64,000 nucleotides of DNA, taken from NCBI GenBank assembly GCA_013397455.1, contig VYZB01000120.1, forward strand, positions 1,864,841 to 1,928,840, written 5' to 3'. Position 1 is the stretch's first letter. Every line of letters begins with the position of its first letter. Position numbers and translations under genes: made by a program. Of the stretch, positions 42,101 to 54,890 are shown one piece after another. Under the pieces are notes generated by a model. It saw only the letters and a program-made list of their open reading frames with translations, was not told the origin of the DNA and did no database searches. Source of the DNA: Crotophaga sulcirostris (taxonomy: Eukaryota; Chordata; Aves; Cuculiformes; Crotophagidae).

Positions 42101-45100
42101 GAGCTGTAAAGGCAGGTAAGAGTGATAAACTATGATGTGATGTGCCATGAGGAATGCCCTGCTCTGGGAATCCCTCCACCCCTGCAGGTACTGCCAGAGC
42201 AGGTCTAAGGGATGTGGATCCCCACAGAAGTCAGTGCAGACCACATGGAGAACACAGCTGGACCAAGATCCAGGAAGGTTGTTGCTGTAACAACATACTT
42301 GCCAGGACAATTTGCCTAGAAAGTGGGAAGCACACATTCATTTGCACATTTCCATCTAACAACATTAAACAGTTTGCCAGAGGTGGATGTGAGAGAGAAG
42401 GAGACCAATTGCCATCTCCCCTTCTGAAGCTCTTCAGGTTTACAGAAAAATCAAGATTACATTGAGTTAATTGTTGCCTACTCATTGAGAAGGAAGATAG
42501 AGAGTCCAGTCTGTGTTCTTGGGATTGCTTGTATTTTTAAACAACATTTGTTACTATAACATGTATAAACAGATTGTATATATGGATTTTTCTTGGGTGA
42601 CTGCCATACTGCTAGGTTAATGACCTGTTGATCTGGCCTAATTGGTCTTTCCTCCACATAAACAGATAAAAGACTTTTTGATTTACACTGGTGTTTATGA
42701 GGAAAACTTCAAGTTTTCAATTGCTTATCAACCTGCATATAACTCCCTGGTTTTTATCCAATCTGTCTTTTCAGTATTTAAGAAGCCAACCCTAAGCTTC
42801 CACCAAAATCCAGTACATAAGAAAACCATACCATATTATAAAACCTTTACATACATTGGCACCTCCAGATAAAAAGGGGGAAAAAAAGGACAAAGGCTTT
42901 TTTACAATAAATTTCTGCACTCCCTGATTTTCCCTTCCGTCTCTAATGTTACAGTTATTGTGGGAAACATACTCTGCTGTTCTTATAATTCTTGGTTGGA
43001 AGAACAAAAGCAACCAGTCTCCAAAGTCTGTGGGTGTGTATCCACTGTCTCCGATCAGCGAGATCAATCTGCTGAAGGATGACTCAAAGATTGCTGCCAG
43101 CTTGATGGGCACGGGACACTGATGAAGAGGTTAGAGGTGGTGACAGCTAGAGACTGAGAGAATTTAACTGCAGTGAACTGAAAGCTACCTTCAACTACAC
43201 TGACCAAGAAGGCTAAGAGCAGAATTTTTACTGTAATTCAGGGAGCCAGAATTCAGTGAAATAGAAAAAATACAATATCAGTACAGAAGAAAAACATTCT
43301 AGTTGTTACGTAGGTTAGGAACATGAAGCAAACTCCCAAGTAAACTCAGTGGAAGCTTCATTAGCCAACTGGATGTCGGCATATGTAAAGGACATACCTA
43401 CCTACGGACACCGTGACAGAACCTAGGGTTTGGACTTCTCTTTAACACTGCCTACTCAATGAATCTACACAACTACCCAAGGGAAATATATATTTTTAAT
43501 GTTGTCTAATTCTTATGATTCTTGGAAAATGATAAATAGATCCAAATGTCACAGCAGGACAGTGGAAAGAGGGCCTGTGTGAACTAAGCATGATCCATTC
43601 AAAGACAAGAAAGATCAACAGAAAAAATTCTCTATAAAAACTGATGGGATGTTAAGTCAGACGATTTGGATAAACTAACCAACTCATCAGTAAGAATGAT
43701 CATGATTATGGAGTTCAATCTGTGGCAAGGTACAAAAAGGATAGACCATAAGAGAAGGGCTTTTTAAATTAAAAGTAGTAAAGTGAAAAAATAGTTTCCT
43801 AAGAGAAGCTTTGGGAGCAACATTAGCAAGACAGCAAAGCAGAAACACAGGTTTCGTCCTACGTGAGCTGTCTGAAGAAAAATGAAATCCATCTTGGCTG
43901 CAAGAACCACGGCATCCCATGCTGTCCACAAGACTCTGCAGGTTATTACATAGGGTCAAACAGTTCATCTGGAGCTGTTTTATACTGGCAATGTGAACTG
44001 TTGCATCTTAGGCATCCAGTTAAGATTTCTTTCTAAGTAAGACAGGTTTCAGGGTGCCCCCATGGCGCCTACCACTCCTCAGTTAGATACATAAATTCAA
44101 AGCAGAAATCTCTTGAGCAAGAGCTTTAAGCAGGTCTCTGATTCCTCCTGCACCCATATACACTCAGGATGCCTCTTCCAAATGCAGAAGGCTGAATGGA
44201 AACCATGATGGCTGAGACGATGCTAAACATCTCATGTCATTCACTTTGCGCTAACGACATCTCAAGCCTGTCTTTGACACTGCCAGAGTAACTTGAATGG
44301 AGAAACCCAAAGCAGCACCCTCTCTCACTGAAAAGCCAATGCCAAATTTCCACGATATGCCCAAAAATCCCATTAAATGCTCCTGCAGTGCACATCAAAG
44401 TAAAAGTTGAGAGAAGACAACAAAATTCATTACTCTAACATAATTTACATTGGTTTAGAGAGAAAGGAGTTGAATACCACCTTTAGCTTAATCTGACACA
44501 AGGTCATTGCATGAGCTACACTGTGCATAACTCAAATTACAACTCCTGGCTCCCCTCTCTGCCTTTATCTTTGTAGTCCCGATTATGTGTGCATGCAATT
44601 GAACCATGCTGGTTGTTCAGAAAAAAAAGTAATTTTTGCAAAGGATTTTTTGCTACCTTTATTTCAATATTTAAATTGAACTTATTTGCTTATGGTAAAA
44701 TTCCACTGTGAGATCTGCCTGCTCTTTTGCAGCAGAACGGCATAGGAATACGGTATAGAAAAGGGACTTCTGGCAACAACTGTGGTATTTTTCATGAGGA
44801 ACAGTAAGCCTAATGAATAATTAACTCCTGATTATATAGCCATGCTCCGTTTTCTTCACAATACCTCACATACTTGTTTCTTTTGGAGGCCTCTGGATCC
44901 TGTCCTCACCATATCAAACAAGCAAAAACTACAGCAGAATTATGGAGGAAACTAATATGAACTTGTTCTCAAGACAGGAGAAGCAGTGTCAGCCTTACTG
45001 CAAATGTGAATCCAGTTAATGTTATTTATTCACATTATTTTCTTTCTGTCAAGAAGAAATGGAAAGGCTAAGGGTTCCTTACTTAACCCTTTACTTGGGT

Positions 45101-48100
45101 CTCAGGGAAATGTATACCCAATGCTTGACATATTCTGGAATCATCACCAAGAAAACTTTGAGATTCTTGCCTTTAAAGATAACTTTACATTACATAAGCA
45201 ACCAAACCAAGAAAGTCTGTGATGGTATAATTTACAGCCAATGTTTTCAGACTTGATGGATGAGATGCGAATCCAAAATCCAAGCACTGGTTTGTGAATT
45301 GCTGCCTTTGTAGGTCCTGATAACTTGCACAGCTTTAAAGGGTGTCTTCAGGGATGCTCATTATTTCTGGTATGGACCCTGCGGTTTTATAAACACTCTC
45401 CCTTGAATTTAATTCTACACATAGTCAAAGCATTTATGTTAGTGCTTATATGATTGTGGATTACAATAAGATTTATGATCCAAATCTCAGTCATCTGGAT
45501 TTGACAATCTGTCTACAGAGCCTCAAAAACTTCTCATCAAGAGGAGTCAAGATTGCACAGTGCTCAACACCTTTGTGGAACCCACCTTCTGTCAAAAGCT
45601 TAAGGAAATAATTTTCTTCCTCTCCTATCGAATGATGTGCCTAATGAGTGCCTCTGTCTTGAGAAATTCTTTTGCTGCATCTCTGACATAAAGGGAAGCT
45701 TCACTCTTGATTAACCCCGTTTGCTCTGCAGCAAGTGGGGCAGAACCCTGCTGAGTCGTGATAAACCTGGGCACAAAGACTACAGGGCAATCACGGCATG
45801 GGAAGGTGTTCATTCGTTAAATTTCAGCACAAGGTTACTACAAGTTGGAAAATATGATTAAATAAAACTGCAGCCCACACTCCTTCTCTGCCCAACAGGA
45901 GAAGCACTTGCTCTCTGTCTGAACGGGTACTAGTGCGCAGTATGAAACTTAAGGTGTACTTCTTTGAAAGATTTATGGGTATAGGAAAGTACTTACTTTT
46001 GTGCAACAAAAGAAGGATCAAAGAACTCAGACGTAATCCTGTTTGCATACAGGGAACAACTAGTCATAGAGCACAACCCTGAAAAGCATAAGACAAACCA
46101 TTCAGTGGAGCCAGCAGAAGAGCTTTGGGCCTGACCCTGAAGCCAATGAAGTCACGGAGAACTGTGCGCAGATTTCTGCAGAAAAGAAGCAGCTCTGGTA
46201 TGACTTCCAATACCCAAACTTACAGAAATAAGGTATATTTACCAGAGAGTATGAAAATCAGTCCAGCTAAACAGGCTATTTTTGCTTTAGTCTGATCGGA
46301 GCCTCCAACTTTTGTACACTTCATCCCAACGAGTCCAAAAACGGCACCGAAGAAGCCCAGGCAGACAGCGGAGATCATTAGTCCTCTGCAGGCTTGGATG
46401 TAACCTGCAGTGAGAAAGAGTAAGGCTAATGTGAGACTGGGACCACAATGGGTTTTGCTGCAGCTCCTCTCCCTCTGTGCAACGTTAGGCATTCACTGTT
46501 GCAAACGAAATCAGACCATGGCTGGAGTAATGTCACCTTACCATTGAGTGTATTCTTCTAGGTGATGTTTGCCCTGAGCCTGGCTCATAACAAACATACT
46601 GTGGTATTCAGTACTGCAAAAAAATAATCACGTGGCATTGGGTACAGTATCTGCAAGAGGCTGTACCCATGAGGTTTTGAAGAGCAACTCCACGTGGTCT
46701 GCGCAGCGGCTGTCACAAGTTGCAGAGCCACTCTGTGCACACAAAGCAAGTCTTGACATGTCAGTGCATGTGTGTCATAGATGCAACACAACTGGCAGCA
46801 TCGGCCCTGGCAAGGGTCTTGGACCTGCCTGTACTTGCCACCAATTTGATTTGGATCCAAGATCTCATTCTGCAACGGAGTCAAACATGTGCTCAGGCTC
46901 ACAGACAGCAGCAACTCAAACAAACTACTGCCACACTTAATCCTGGACAAAAGTGGCTGATTTTAGCCATATACAGTTTTGCTCTGCTGGCTGAGGCTGC
47001 TCTGAGTTAGACCTACCAGGGGCAGGGCCCTTCTGCAGGACAACAAGTTGCTTGGCCTCCTCTCCCTTCTGAGAATATCTTGGAAGAGAAAGACTGTGAT
47101 AATCGCTCTTTATGGGGTGGAACACTGCAATCTTACACAGTTGAATAACCATCACAACATGTTTTTCTTCATAACCCGTCGTTACATCTCATTTAAAAGG
47201 AAAATGTACTTCCACTATTAAGGTATTCATTCTTTTCACTTTGATCTCCAGTGGGTGGAAATGTTGAGAGCTAAACCACATTTTCATTGCCTCTTACTCC
47301 AAATTTTACGTAGCAACAAATAAACAACAAAAAAACCAACCCTGCATAAAAGTCTTGAATATATAGGAAATTAATATATTAAAACAGAAACTAGAGGGCA
47401 TCTAATGAAAGTAGAAGGCAGCAGATTCAAAACCAAATGTGCGCTTGTTCATATAAGAAAGTTGTGGAACTCCTTTCCACACGATATGCAAATGCTAAAG
47501 GTTTACAGAAATCCAAAAAGAGACCGAACACATTCCTTAAAGAGAAATTTGTGCCTTGCTGGCAGATCCCTGAGCTACAGATGGATATCACCGATGCTTG
47601 GCTGCCTTCTGCTCTCCTCACTGCTACCCACTGTGGCTGCTGCTGGAGGCATACCAGCTCAAGGATCGCCACTCTGTGTTTGAACAATATTTAAAAAAAC
47701 CCCATCGATTCACAGCTTTGAGCAACAAGCAGCACACAAGATGAAATTCGTACCACGTAAGACCTTGTTTTGTCAGTCCTACCAAATGTAGGTGGTGTGC
47801 TGCATGTCTGCGAACACAACCTACTGACATTTCTCTGCATCTGCTGGCATGCATATTGACTTCTTTCATTTGCAAAATGCTTCTGTAGCCCATCTGCTGA
47901 AGAAAGACAATAGTCAGTGAAATATCTGTAACTGTCGTGCGCCTCTCAAGTCGGAATATAAGAGAGAGTCTCTTGTGCCTGTTGAAATGTCTGTTGTTAA
48001 AATTAGGTATCTTAAGTCCAGTAGTCTCCAATGGTAGAAGGATGAGCTGCCCTCTGGAGACACCTCCTTTTCTCCATTCACGATAAATAACGTGAATAGG

Positions 48101-51100
48101 CTAGGGTGACCCACAGTGAACAGCCAGACTGCAGTTACCTAAAATCAGGCAAGAAGACAGCCTTTCTCATCCAACCGGGCAAAGTGAAGTTTCTTCAACA
48201 GTGACATAAAACCAAACCCCCCAACAGCTGAGCTCAAACTCAAGTGGCAGGTACACCTCAGCTTTTGAGTTAAATCCCCTCTTTTTAATCCTTTTTCTTC
48301 ACTCAGGCAAAACCCAAGGGATGTCAGTAGGAAAAGGGCTTCATGAGGATTTCAAAAGGTGGTCCTTATTTTACAATACCCAAGTTTGAAGGAAACAGTC
48401 TTGCTCTGTTAATTTTTGCTATAGGCATGGAAAAGTTGGCTTTTACAACTTTTGATGGTGCATAATGTATTTCTTGCAGCACACAGGTAAAGCGGGAGAT
48501 GAGGGCTGGCAAGGAAGCTATTATTTTTGACAGGTCCAATTTATTGACACTGTTAGTAGCTAATTGACACATTAAAGTGCTGAACCATGAACATATTTAC
48601 CCAGAGGTCCTCTAAACTTTTATTTATGTATGAACCTCCTAGGAGAAACAGTAAATATTCACCCCAACCAAAATAACCAGCATATACTAGGAACCACACG
48701 GCTGAAATTCAGCTGTTCCTGAAGGTCAATACAAAGTTTTAGAGTAGGTAGAGGGTAGTGAGACAGCAAGAAATAATTAACTCACTCACTCAGAAATCAT
48801 TTTCAATTATAAACAGCATGAGCCAGAGGACTACTCAGATCTGCTGAATGAATAACCTTCCTCACTAAATATTTCACCAAATTGGGCAGGCCAGCCACAG
48901 TGGGTCTTGTTTCAGTTCACCACAGCAATCATCCAACTGGCACACATTTTTAAAACAAAATATATGAAAGAAAATCACCATCTACATCAGTAACGCAGAA
49001 GAGCAGAAGACTCTGTTAGTCCCACTAGGCTGACTGGAGCATTAGGAAGCATGAAAAGGTGAAATCAACCTTTTCACCCGAATCCAGCCTCTTATTGCTT
49101 GGACCCTATGTTAAAACTATGTATAGCATTTGGCTGTTAAGAGTAACTGAACAACTTCTTTGCTTCCTAGAAAGCAAGAACATTACATTGCTTACCAAAG
49201 CTTATAATGCAGAGAAGTGCAAGGAGAAGCTGCCTATTTCTTCTCACTCCTCCACTCAAGACCAAAGACCATCTCCTTTCTAAATATTTATTGTCTGTAT
49301 TTGCACCAGCTCCTGCAGGAGGCTTGCCATGCACACATTGACCATCCTAGTGAAGCTCCCAAGCAACAAAAAGCTGTATGTTTTTAACAGACAAGCAGTC
49401 AAACATGCACTACTCATAAAGTCATGTTTAGCAGCATTCCAAGAGGTGTTTCAGGGTGGTTTTTTTTTTTTAAACAAATGTGTTTTGTCTTGCATTCAAA
49501 TTAATCTTGTTAGATCTTCAGCTTGCTTGGCTCACTGCTCTCATGCTCGTCTCTCATGCTCACAAAGAGTTAGGAGGAATTAATGTATTCATATCATATG
49601 ACACTCAGAAAAAAAACATATGCAAAGTTCTGGGGACTGTCACTTTCACAATAAATGCCTCTGGTGGCATCTTGCAGTCTACATCACGTGAAGTATAATA
49701 GGTTGCCTTACAGATACAGCACAGATTCTTTCTAAAAGTACACACCCACTGCTTTTGTATGTTTTTCTAAGCTCTAATACCCCCTTTTAGCTCATAAGTA
49801 AATTTTTGTTCTGCTCTATTCTTTCGAAAGGTCATTGATCCACTGTTGGAAACACGATAACTGATATGTCCTCTTTTGGGAAGGTGGTTTCATCACCAAG
49901 TTTCCACCTATGACCAATACAGCACAAAAGTTAACCCCAGATTTAAGTCTCATGGACAGACAGAATAGTTTTGCTTGCAAACAGAATACGGGGCCGAGCC
50001 CTTAACAAGGGCTGGCCAAACCAATTACTTGTACACCAATGAATACAGGTGGAAGGGTATGATGTGCAATTTTCTCTGGTGGCTGCTTGTGTAGACCAAG
50101 GGCCTGAAAGCCATGAGAGCAATTCCACTGCCCTGCCACCCTACAGCAACCTGGGAAGCACAGTCCCAAGACCACTCCGTGATGCAAATCGAAACAAGGG
50201 TAACAGGGAACCGTCTCTGGATCACTCCTGACCCAAACCGCAACACAGCTTCTGAAAAAGGAAGGACTTCTCCTGCACCCTGCCCTCACGTCCAGCAACT
50301 GGCATGGTGATACCCTGATTTCTTACCCCCTTATTTTGTCTCTGATCCTCTAGCAAACCCAAGCAGTCTCTCTGGATAAGAAGTCCAGCAAAACTCAGAG
50401 GTTTCCAAATTGACAAAAAACCCCATTCCTGTAGCAGAGGAACTGCTCTGTGAGGCAAATCCTCCAGCTCCATGAGGAAGGAGTGGAGCAGAGCCAGCTT
50501 TCCCTGGGACAACAAAAATATTTTTAGTAATTTCCCAGTCCTGCCCAAGGAGAGCAAAATGTTGTCACTACATATATCTCTACACACTCACAGACACTTC
50601 AGGGAAAACCAGGAAGCCAGACCTGTCCTTTTCGTGTGTCAGTTCTGGGTCCCTCACCTGCAGATGGAGTGAGGAAGTCCCACGTTCCCAACCACGGGCA
50701 ACGAGATCCAGCTTAGCCACTTAAGTCTGCGCAAAGATGAAGAGGAGGGAAGGGAAAGGCTACTCGAGGGCCAAGGCAGATTCAACTTCATGCTGACATT
50801 CAAATTTTTCTAAGCTATGTGTGACGCACTGCAACCCCAAAGTACGCTCCTGCGTTGGGGAAGGGTTAGGGTGCAAAAGGGGACATACACACCCATTGTC
50901 AGGTGCTAACGGGTTCCCAGCAGAGCCTGTAACAATGAGGAGGGGAGTCTGGGCTAGGCTAGCTACTGAAAGCACCTCTGACTGGTGGCTGCCTCTCCAT
51001 CCCGTCCCAGCTTGCCTGGGCCTGTGCTGTGGGGGCTGTGTTACTCTCTCTCCACCCTGCCTTTCCTTCACATTGTGTCTGGGTACCAGGACTTGGCCCC

Positions 51101-53253
51101 ACAGCATTCAGAGATGCTACTGAGAAACACTGAAGCCAAGAACCTTCCACTACGGACAAACAGTCAGGCCAGGAGGATGAGATAAGGCCCGTCCAGATGT
51201 GCATTGCAGATTAATTTCTGCCCCAAAGGAGTTAGTGCTGATGGTTGTTTCATTGTGCAGAAGGTGCCTCAGAAACAAATTCCTTTGGCAAGTGGAACGT
51301 GTTACCCAGTGCAGAAGGTTTCAATGCACAAGGATTTGGAGGAAGGGGTGGTAAGGACTTTGCTGTCAAGTTTATTCTTCTTTTTGGACTTTTAGATGTT
51401 TCCAATTCAGCACACTTTTTTTGTAACTATGCTTTTCTCACTCTGCAAACAGATTAACCCAGAACTAAAAAGAACAGCTGAACAACAGATTCAGTGGATC
51501 CGAAAGGTTACGCACTGGCAATCACACCATGCCCACCTGCACACATACCACACGCAGCTCCCTGCCCAAGCCTAGAAACCATGTTCCCAGCTGCTACACC
51601 TGGCCATAGGGTGACTGACGCCAGCAGAAGCCAGCCACCTCTCCCACCTCTCTGGAGGAACTGGCAAGCCCCTCTGCCACCATGGGGCTGGGTCAAAAGG
51701 AGGTCTGAGGAATGGTATTTCTCCATCCAAGGGAGGCAGCTTGCAATAGTGATGCTTAAGGGTTGCCTGTATTACCTCTTTTTTAGTGTCTTGACTTCTT
51801 TTACCCCCTTGTACATACAGAGGTTAAAGGTTTTCTGACATTTGTGTTAATTATCTTCATGATAACGTTAATCCTTGTTAAGATAATTTTAATCTCTGTT
51901 AGTGATCTGATTAACAGACTTCCTTTTCCTTTTAAACAAACCTTTTCCACCAAAATCTACTCCTAGACTCCAGTGCAAAGGGAATGTCTGGCCAGACCGT
52001 GGACAGGAAACATGATTTTTTTTGGGTAGTATCAAAGCCACTGGGGCCCTGTATGCTTTTATCACTTATGAACATAAAAACTCAGAAAAGGTAACATCAT
52101 TTAGAAAACTTTTCCTCCCTTTCTTCACTCTAGAGGCTATAAACCAATGCCATTTGTGTTTTCCCTGTTTCCACCAGCCATAATCAGCACGGACTTATCA
52201 GCTAAAAGTTTAAGTTTCACAGTTGGGCTTCCTTAAAGGGCAAAAATGTTTCCCCTTAACCAGGGAAGAAAAGCAGCACCAACTCAGTCTCTGGTTTCAG
52301 GCACTATAGCAGAAACTCTCACCTTTGCTTCAGAGTTACACCTCCCTAAAACTAAGCTGAGCTAACGCATCGCTTTTGCATACCTGAGCACCCCTCGCTG
52401 CCCCAAGCTCTTACACTGTCATTTATCAATGAGGCAATTACACCTGAGTTAATAAGCACTCAGCAGAAAGAACCAAAGGAACATTAATTAAAAGAAAATG
52501 ATGCCAAGGCTTGTTCTTCTCCACCGACCGCTGCGCGCGGCTGGCCAAGCCATACGAAAGAGGAATGTCACGACAGTCGGACAATAAATCAGCAGGAAAA
52601 ATTCACCTGCATTCTTCTTGTGTCAAATCCACACGCAGAGTCTTCCAATGGGGGAGATAAAAAAAAGCTGGCAGTGACAGTGAGAGAGGCCAAACCAGGC
52701 ACTTAGGCACCAAACATAACCCCAAACAGCGTGTTTGAGGGGAAAACACCCACTTTCCTGGGTGGGCGCACCTGCTAGGGGACACGAGGGGACTCGCCCA
52801 CGGGCTCGCGCGGGAGCCACCTCCGTTGGGGTCCCCTCTGTCCCCACGGCCCCGCTTGGGGTGCCCTGACCCCCTGTGCTGCCCGTCGAGGGGCACTGCC
52901 CCCCGCTCCTGGCCACGGGTCCAACCCAGGAGGGAGCCCCGGAGCCCTCGACTCGCACAGACCAGCACGGGGAGTGGCGCGGGGGGTGGTGGTGGTGGGA
53001 TAGGGGTGGGGTGGGGGGCAGCGGGAGCCTGACCGTCCAGCGCCAGCATGGATGGAAAGTCCTTGCAGTTGGAGACGCCGGTGGAGTCGGTCACGCAGGT
53101 CTTCCAGAGGTTGGCCCAGAAGGTGGCGGTGGTGATGACCGTGCCGTCGATGGTGGACACCTTCCAGTAGTCGGTGGGCAGCGTGGAGGACACCAGCACC
53201 CAGCCCGAGATGGTCAGCAGGAAGGCGATGATCTCCGCCCCCGTGCTCGCCAT
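39010..53253 (-). CDS. CLDN10: Claudin-10, b isoform (5 coding exons, 228 aa)
   Basis: Spliced exons on the - strand: 53253-53034, 46404-46243, 46078-45997, 40217-40110 and 39124-39010. They sum to 687 nt (228 codons plus TAA), and all phases agree. Length and exon pattern equal human claudin-10b (228 aa). It is a four-pass tight-junction protein: TM1 about 8-24, first loop with W30, the N48-L49-W50 motif and C53/C63, conserved R80, TM2 about 82-101, TM3 about 116-136, second loop with FFDP at 146-149, TM4 about 160-183, and a cytoplasmic tail ending AYV, a PDZ ligand for ZO proteins. Known role: claudin-10b forms Na+-permeable paracellular pores; acidic D56 in loop 1 is retained. The two loop-1 cysteines form the claudin disulfide. 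Confidence 0.97.
39125..40109. other. CLDN10 intron 4
   Basis: 985 bp, AT-rich, with no element recognised. Confidence 0.6.
40110..40217 (-). CDS. CLDN10: CLDN10 exon 4 (residues 155-190), TM4
   Basis: Encodes [20 protein letters not shown] and [14 protein letters not shown]4 and the start of the tail. 108 nt; acceptor CTTTAG and donor GTAAAA. Confidence 0.96.
40715..40800. repeat. Alternating purine-pyrimidine tract (ACATGCAT-like)
   Basis: Consists largely of ACAC, GCAT, TATA and GTGTGT steps (for example ATGCATATACAGGTATGCAC), a low-complexity sequence. Confidence 0.75.
41024..41147 (-). repeat. CR1 LINE fragment, GATACTGT-tail type
   Basis: Reverse strand. The tail ATCACAGTATCACAGTATCA is followed by CCAGGTTGGAAGGGACCTC, nearly the same as the copies at 1-103 and 27144-27578. 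Confidence 0.9.
41411..41768 (+). repeat. CR1 LINE fragment
   Basis: Sense CR1 3' part: AGAGAAGAGAAGGCTGATGG, TGGAGGTGTTTAAAAAATGG, and the end GCGATTCTATGATTCTT. Confidence 0.93.
45997..46078 (-). CDS. CLDN10: CLDN10 exon 3 (residues 128-154)
   Basis: Encodes [20 protein letters not shown] and PSFVAQ: the end of TM3 and extracellular loop 2. 82 nt; acceptor TTTTCAG and donor GTAAGT. The intron to exon 2 is only 164 bp. Confidence 0.95.
46243..46404 (-). CDS. CLDN10: CLDN10 exon 2 (residues 74-127)
   Basis: Encodes [19 protein letters not shown] and on to [11 protein letters not shown] and [13 protein letters not shown]: loop 1 end, TM2, the short cytoplasmic loop and most of TM3. 162 nt; acceptor CTGCAG and donor GTAAAT. 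Confidence 0.97.
46405..53033. other. CLDN10 intron 1
   Basis: 6.6 kb. Contains one old LINE fragment (47385-47545). The rest has no recognisable gene or RNA. Confidence 0.55.
47385..47545 (+). repeat. Old LINE fragment (L3/CR1-like), tentative
   Basis: GAGGGCATCTAATGAAAGTA, GGCAGCAGATTCAAAACCAA and GTTGTGGAACTCCTTTCCAC in this order resemble the 3' part of ancient amniote CR1/L3 elements. Strongly diverged. Confidence 0.5.
53034..53253 (-). CDS. CLDN10: CLDN10 exon 1b (residues 1-73)
   Basis: Starts [11 protein letters not shown] and runs through loop 1 to [10 protein letters not shown]. It has the b-type sequence ([20 protein letters not shown]), not the a-type. The donor GTCAGG is unusual at +3, but phase 1 and the conserved G74-Y75 junction fix it. 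The exon lies in a CpG island, and its frame stays open far upstream because of GC-rich repeats. Confidence 0.96.
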
Positions 53254-53380
53254 GGGCCCGGCAGCGGGGCAGCGCGGCCCGCCCGACTCCCGGCACCCGC
53301 GGAGCCGCCGCACTCCCGGGGGCGGCGAGGGCGGGGCGGGGCCGGCGGCCGCGGGCGGCGCAGCCCAATCAGCGGGGGCA

Positions 53381-53700
53381 GCTCCCTGGGGTGCCGGGGC
53401 GCTGCCGCGGGGGGACCCCGCACCTTGGTGTCTCCCTGGGGTCTCAGGGCGCTGCCGCGGGGGGACCCCGGCCCCTGGGGTCTCCCTGGGGTCCCAGGGT
53501 TCTGCCTCGGCGGGGCACTGCCCTCTGTTGTCTCCCCAGGGTCCCAGCGCTGCTCCGGTGTGGGGGACCCTGGGACCCCAGTGCTTGTCTGGGAGTTCCG
53601 GGGGGATCCCGGCCCCTAGAGCCTCCCTGAGGACCCCGGGGGAAGTGCGGGGCGCTGCCCTCGGGGAGAAGCCAGGTCCCTGGTGTCTCTCCGGAGGTCC
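53381..53700. repeat. GC-rich minisatellite, 50-bp period, decaying rightwards
   Basis: Copies start at 53381, 53431 and 53481 (exactly 50 bp each), then 53531 (57 bp) and 53588, with further looser copies. They share TCTCCCTGGGGTCTCAGGGC, GCTGCCGCGGGGGGACCCCG and GCCCCTGGGG. Starts about 130 bp upstream of the CLDN10b start codon. Confidence 0.85.
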
Positions 53701-53965
53701 CAGTCCTGTCCCTCGGGGGACCCCGGTCTCCTGATGGCTGTCCAGGGGTCCCAAATTTGCCCTCGGGGAGTCCCTGCCCCCCCGGAGGCTCCACAGGGCC
53801 CTGGTGTCATCGGAGGGGGGAGGGAGGCGCTGCCCCCCGGGGTGTCCCGGCCCCACAGCCCTGAGGGGTGTTTGGTGTGCGAAGCTGCCCCGGGCAGCAA
53901 TGAAAAACAGGCCCAAAACCAACAAACAAACAAACCAAGAAACAACAGCGCGACCTGTAATTAGG

Positions 53966-54336
53966 CTTTAGACAGGCTGAGAGAGAGAAGGCCCTGGGGA
54001 GACCTCATAGCGGTCTTCCAGTAGGAAGGGGCTACAGGAAAGCTGGGGAAGGGCAAGTAGTGATAGGATGAGGGGGAACGGCTTTAAATTGGAAGGGGGA
54101 AGATTTAGATTAGACATTACAAAGCAATTCTTCACACTGAGGGTGGTGAGGCCCTGGCACAGAGTGCCCAGGGAAGCTGTGGGTGCCCCCTGCCTGAAGG
54201 TGTCCAAGGCCAGGTTGGATGGGGCCTGGAGCAGCCTGGGCTGGTGGGAGGGGTCCCTGCCCATGGCAGGGGGGTGGAACTGGATGGGTTTTAAGGTCTC
54301 TTCCAACCCAAACCGTTCTATGGTTCTATGATTCTA
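53966..54336 (+). repeat. CR1 LINE fragment
   Basis: Sense CR1 3' part directly upstream of the CLDN10b CpG island: GGGAACGGCTTTAAATTGGA, TTGGATGGGGCCTGGAGCAG and the tail GGTTCTATGATTCTAT. Confidence 0.95.
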
Positions 54337-54663
54337 TCTCCTTCCCCTGCAGGTGAGCGTTGCAGAGCATGGGAGAGGGTGGCAGCTTGTAGAATACAGG
54401 TGTGCCAACCATATCAAGTGGTCTGTGTTCATACAAGGAGGTAAGCTTTTGGAATATGTGGCAAGGTTTTTTAATCCTCTGAATTTCAGCTGGCCTCCTG
54501 TTATTACCCAACCACAGACGATACCGCTTTTAAAAGCTGGTTTTGCAATGTAAGGTGATGAACTTGGGGTTTTCTACCTTAGTCTTAATGCACTGGCATT
54601 TAAGCCTACAGCTCACAGGTGTAAAGTTATCCACTGCGGCTTCTCCTCTTGATTGAAGGTGTT

Positions 54664-54707
54664 TACTTTCCACATCAGCAGTATATTTGCTATTGATGTG
54701 GAAAGTA
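54664..54707. repeat. Perfect 14-bp inverted repeat (hairpin)
   Basis: TACTTTCCACATCA at 54664-54677 and its exact reverse complement at 54694-54707, with a 16-base spacer that contains AGCA...TGCT. Confidence 0.9.
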
Positions 54708-54890
54708 CACTGCCGGTCTTTACTTTCCTCCCACTTATTTCAAAACTATTGTTACATTTTCTAAAGCTTTTTGCCAGACAGGCAATCACTGGAGGATAAG
54801 AAGCCACGTTTACATCATTATTCTTTTGATGAATGCTCTTTGGTTTTGCCGTGTGGACACAAACCCGGATGTAATCACCTTATAGACATC

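Larger units (their letters stand above)
40218..45996. other. CLDN10 intron 3
   Basis: 5.8 kb. Holds two CR1 fragments (41024-41147 and 41411-41768) and an alternating purine-pyrimidine stretch at 40715-40800. Otherwise nothing is recognised. Confidence 0.55.
52740..53830. promoter_or_regulatory. CpG-island promoter of CLDN10b
   Basis: A strongly GC-rich block around exon 1b. On the - strand it has GC boxes (GGGCGGGGCGGGG on the + strand at 53329-53341, about 80 bp upstream of the ATG) and a reverse CCAAT box (CCAAT on + at 53365-53369, about 115 bp upstream). No TATA box is seen. A 50-bp minisatellite follows at 53381. Confidence 0.7.

Noticed and set aside
46220..46492. 90-codon - strand frame as a separate membrane protein
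   Set aside because: It is CLDN10 exon 2 with unspliced intron on both sides.
52603..53925. 440-codon - strand open frame covering CLDN10 exon 1
   Set aside because: It joins the promoter minisatellite, exon 1b and intron 1. The conserved claudin starts at 53253 and splices at 53034; the flanks are low-complexity Pro/Gly-rich.
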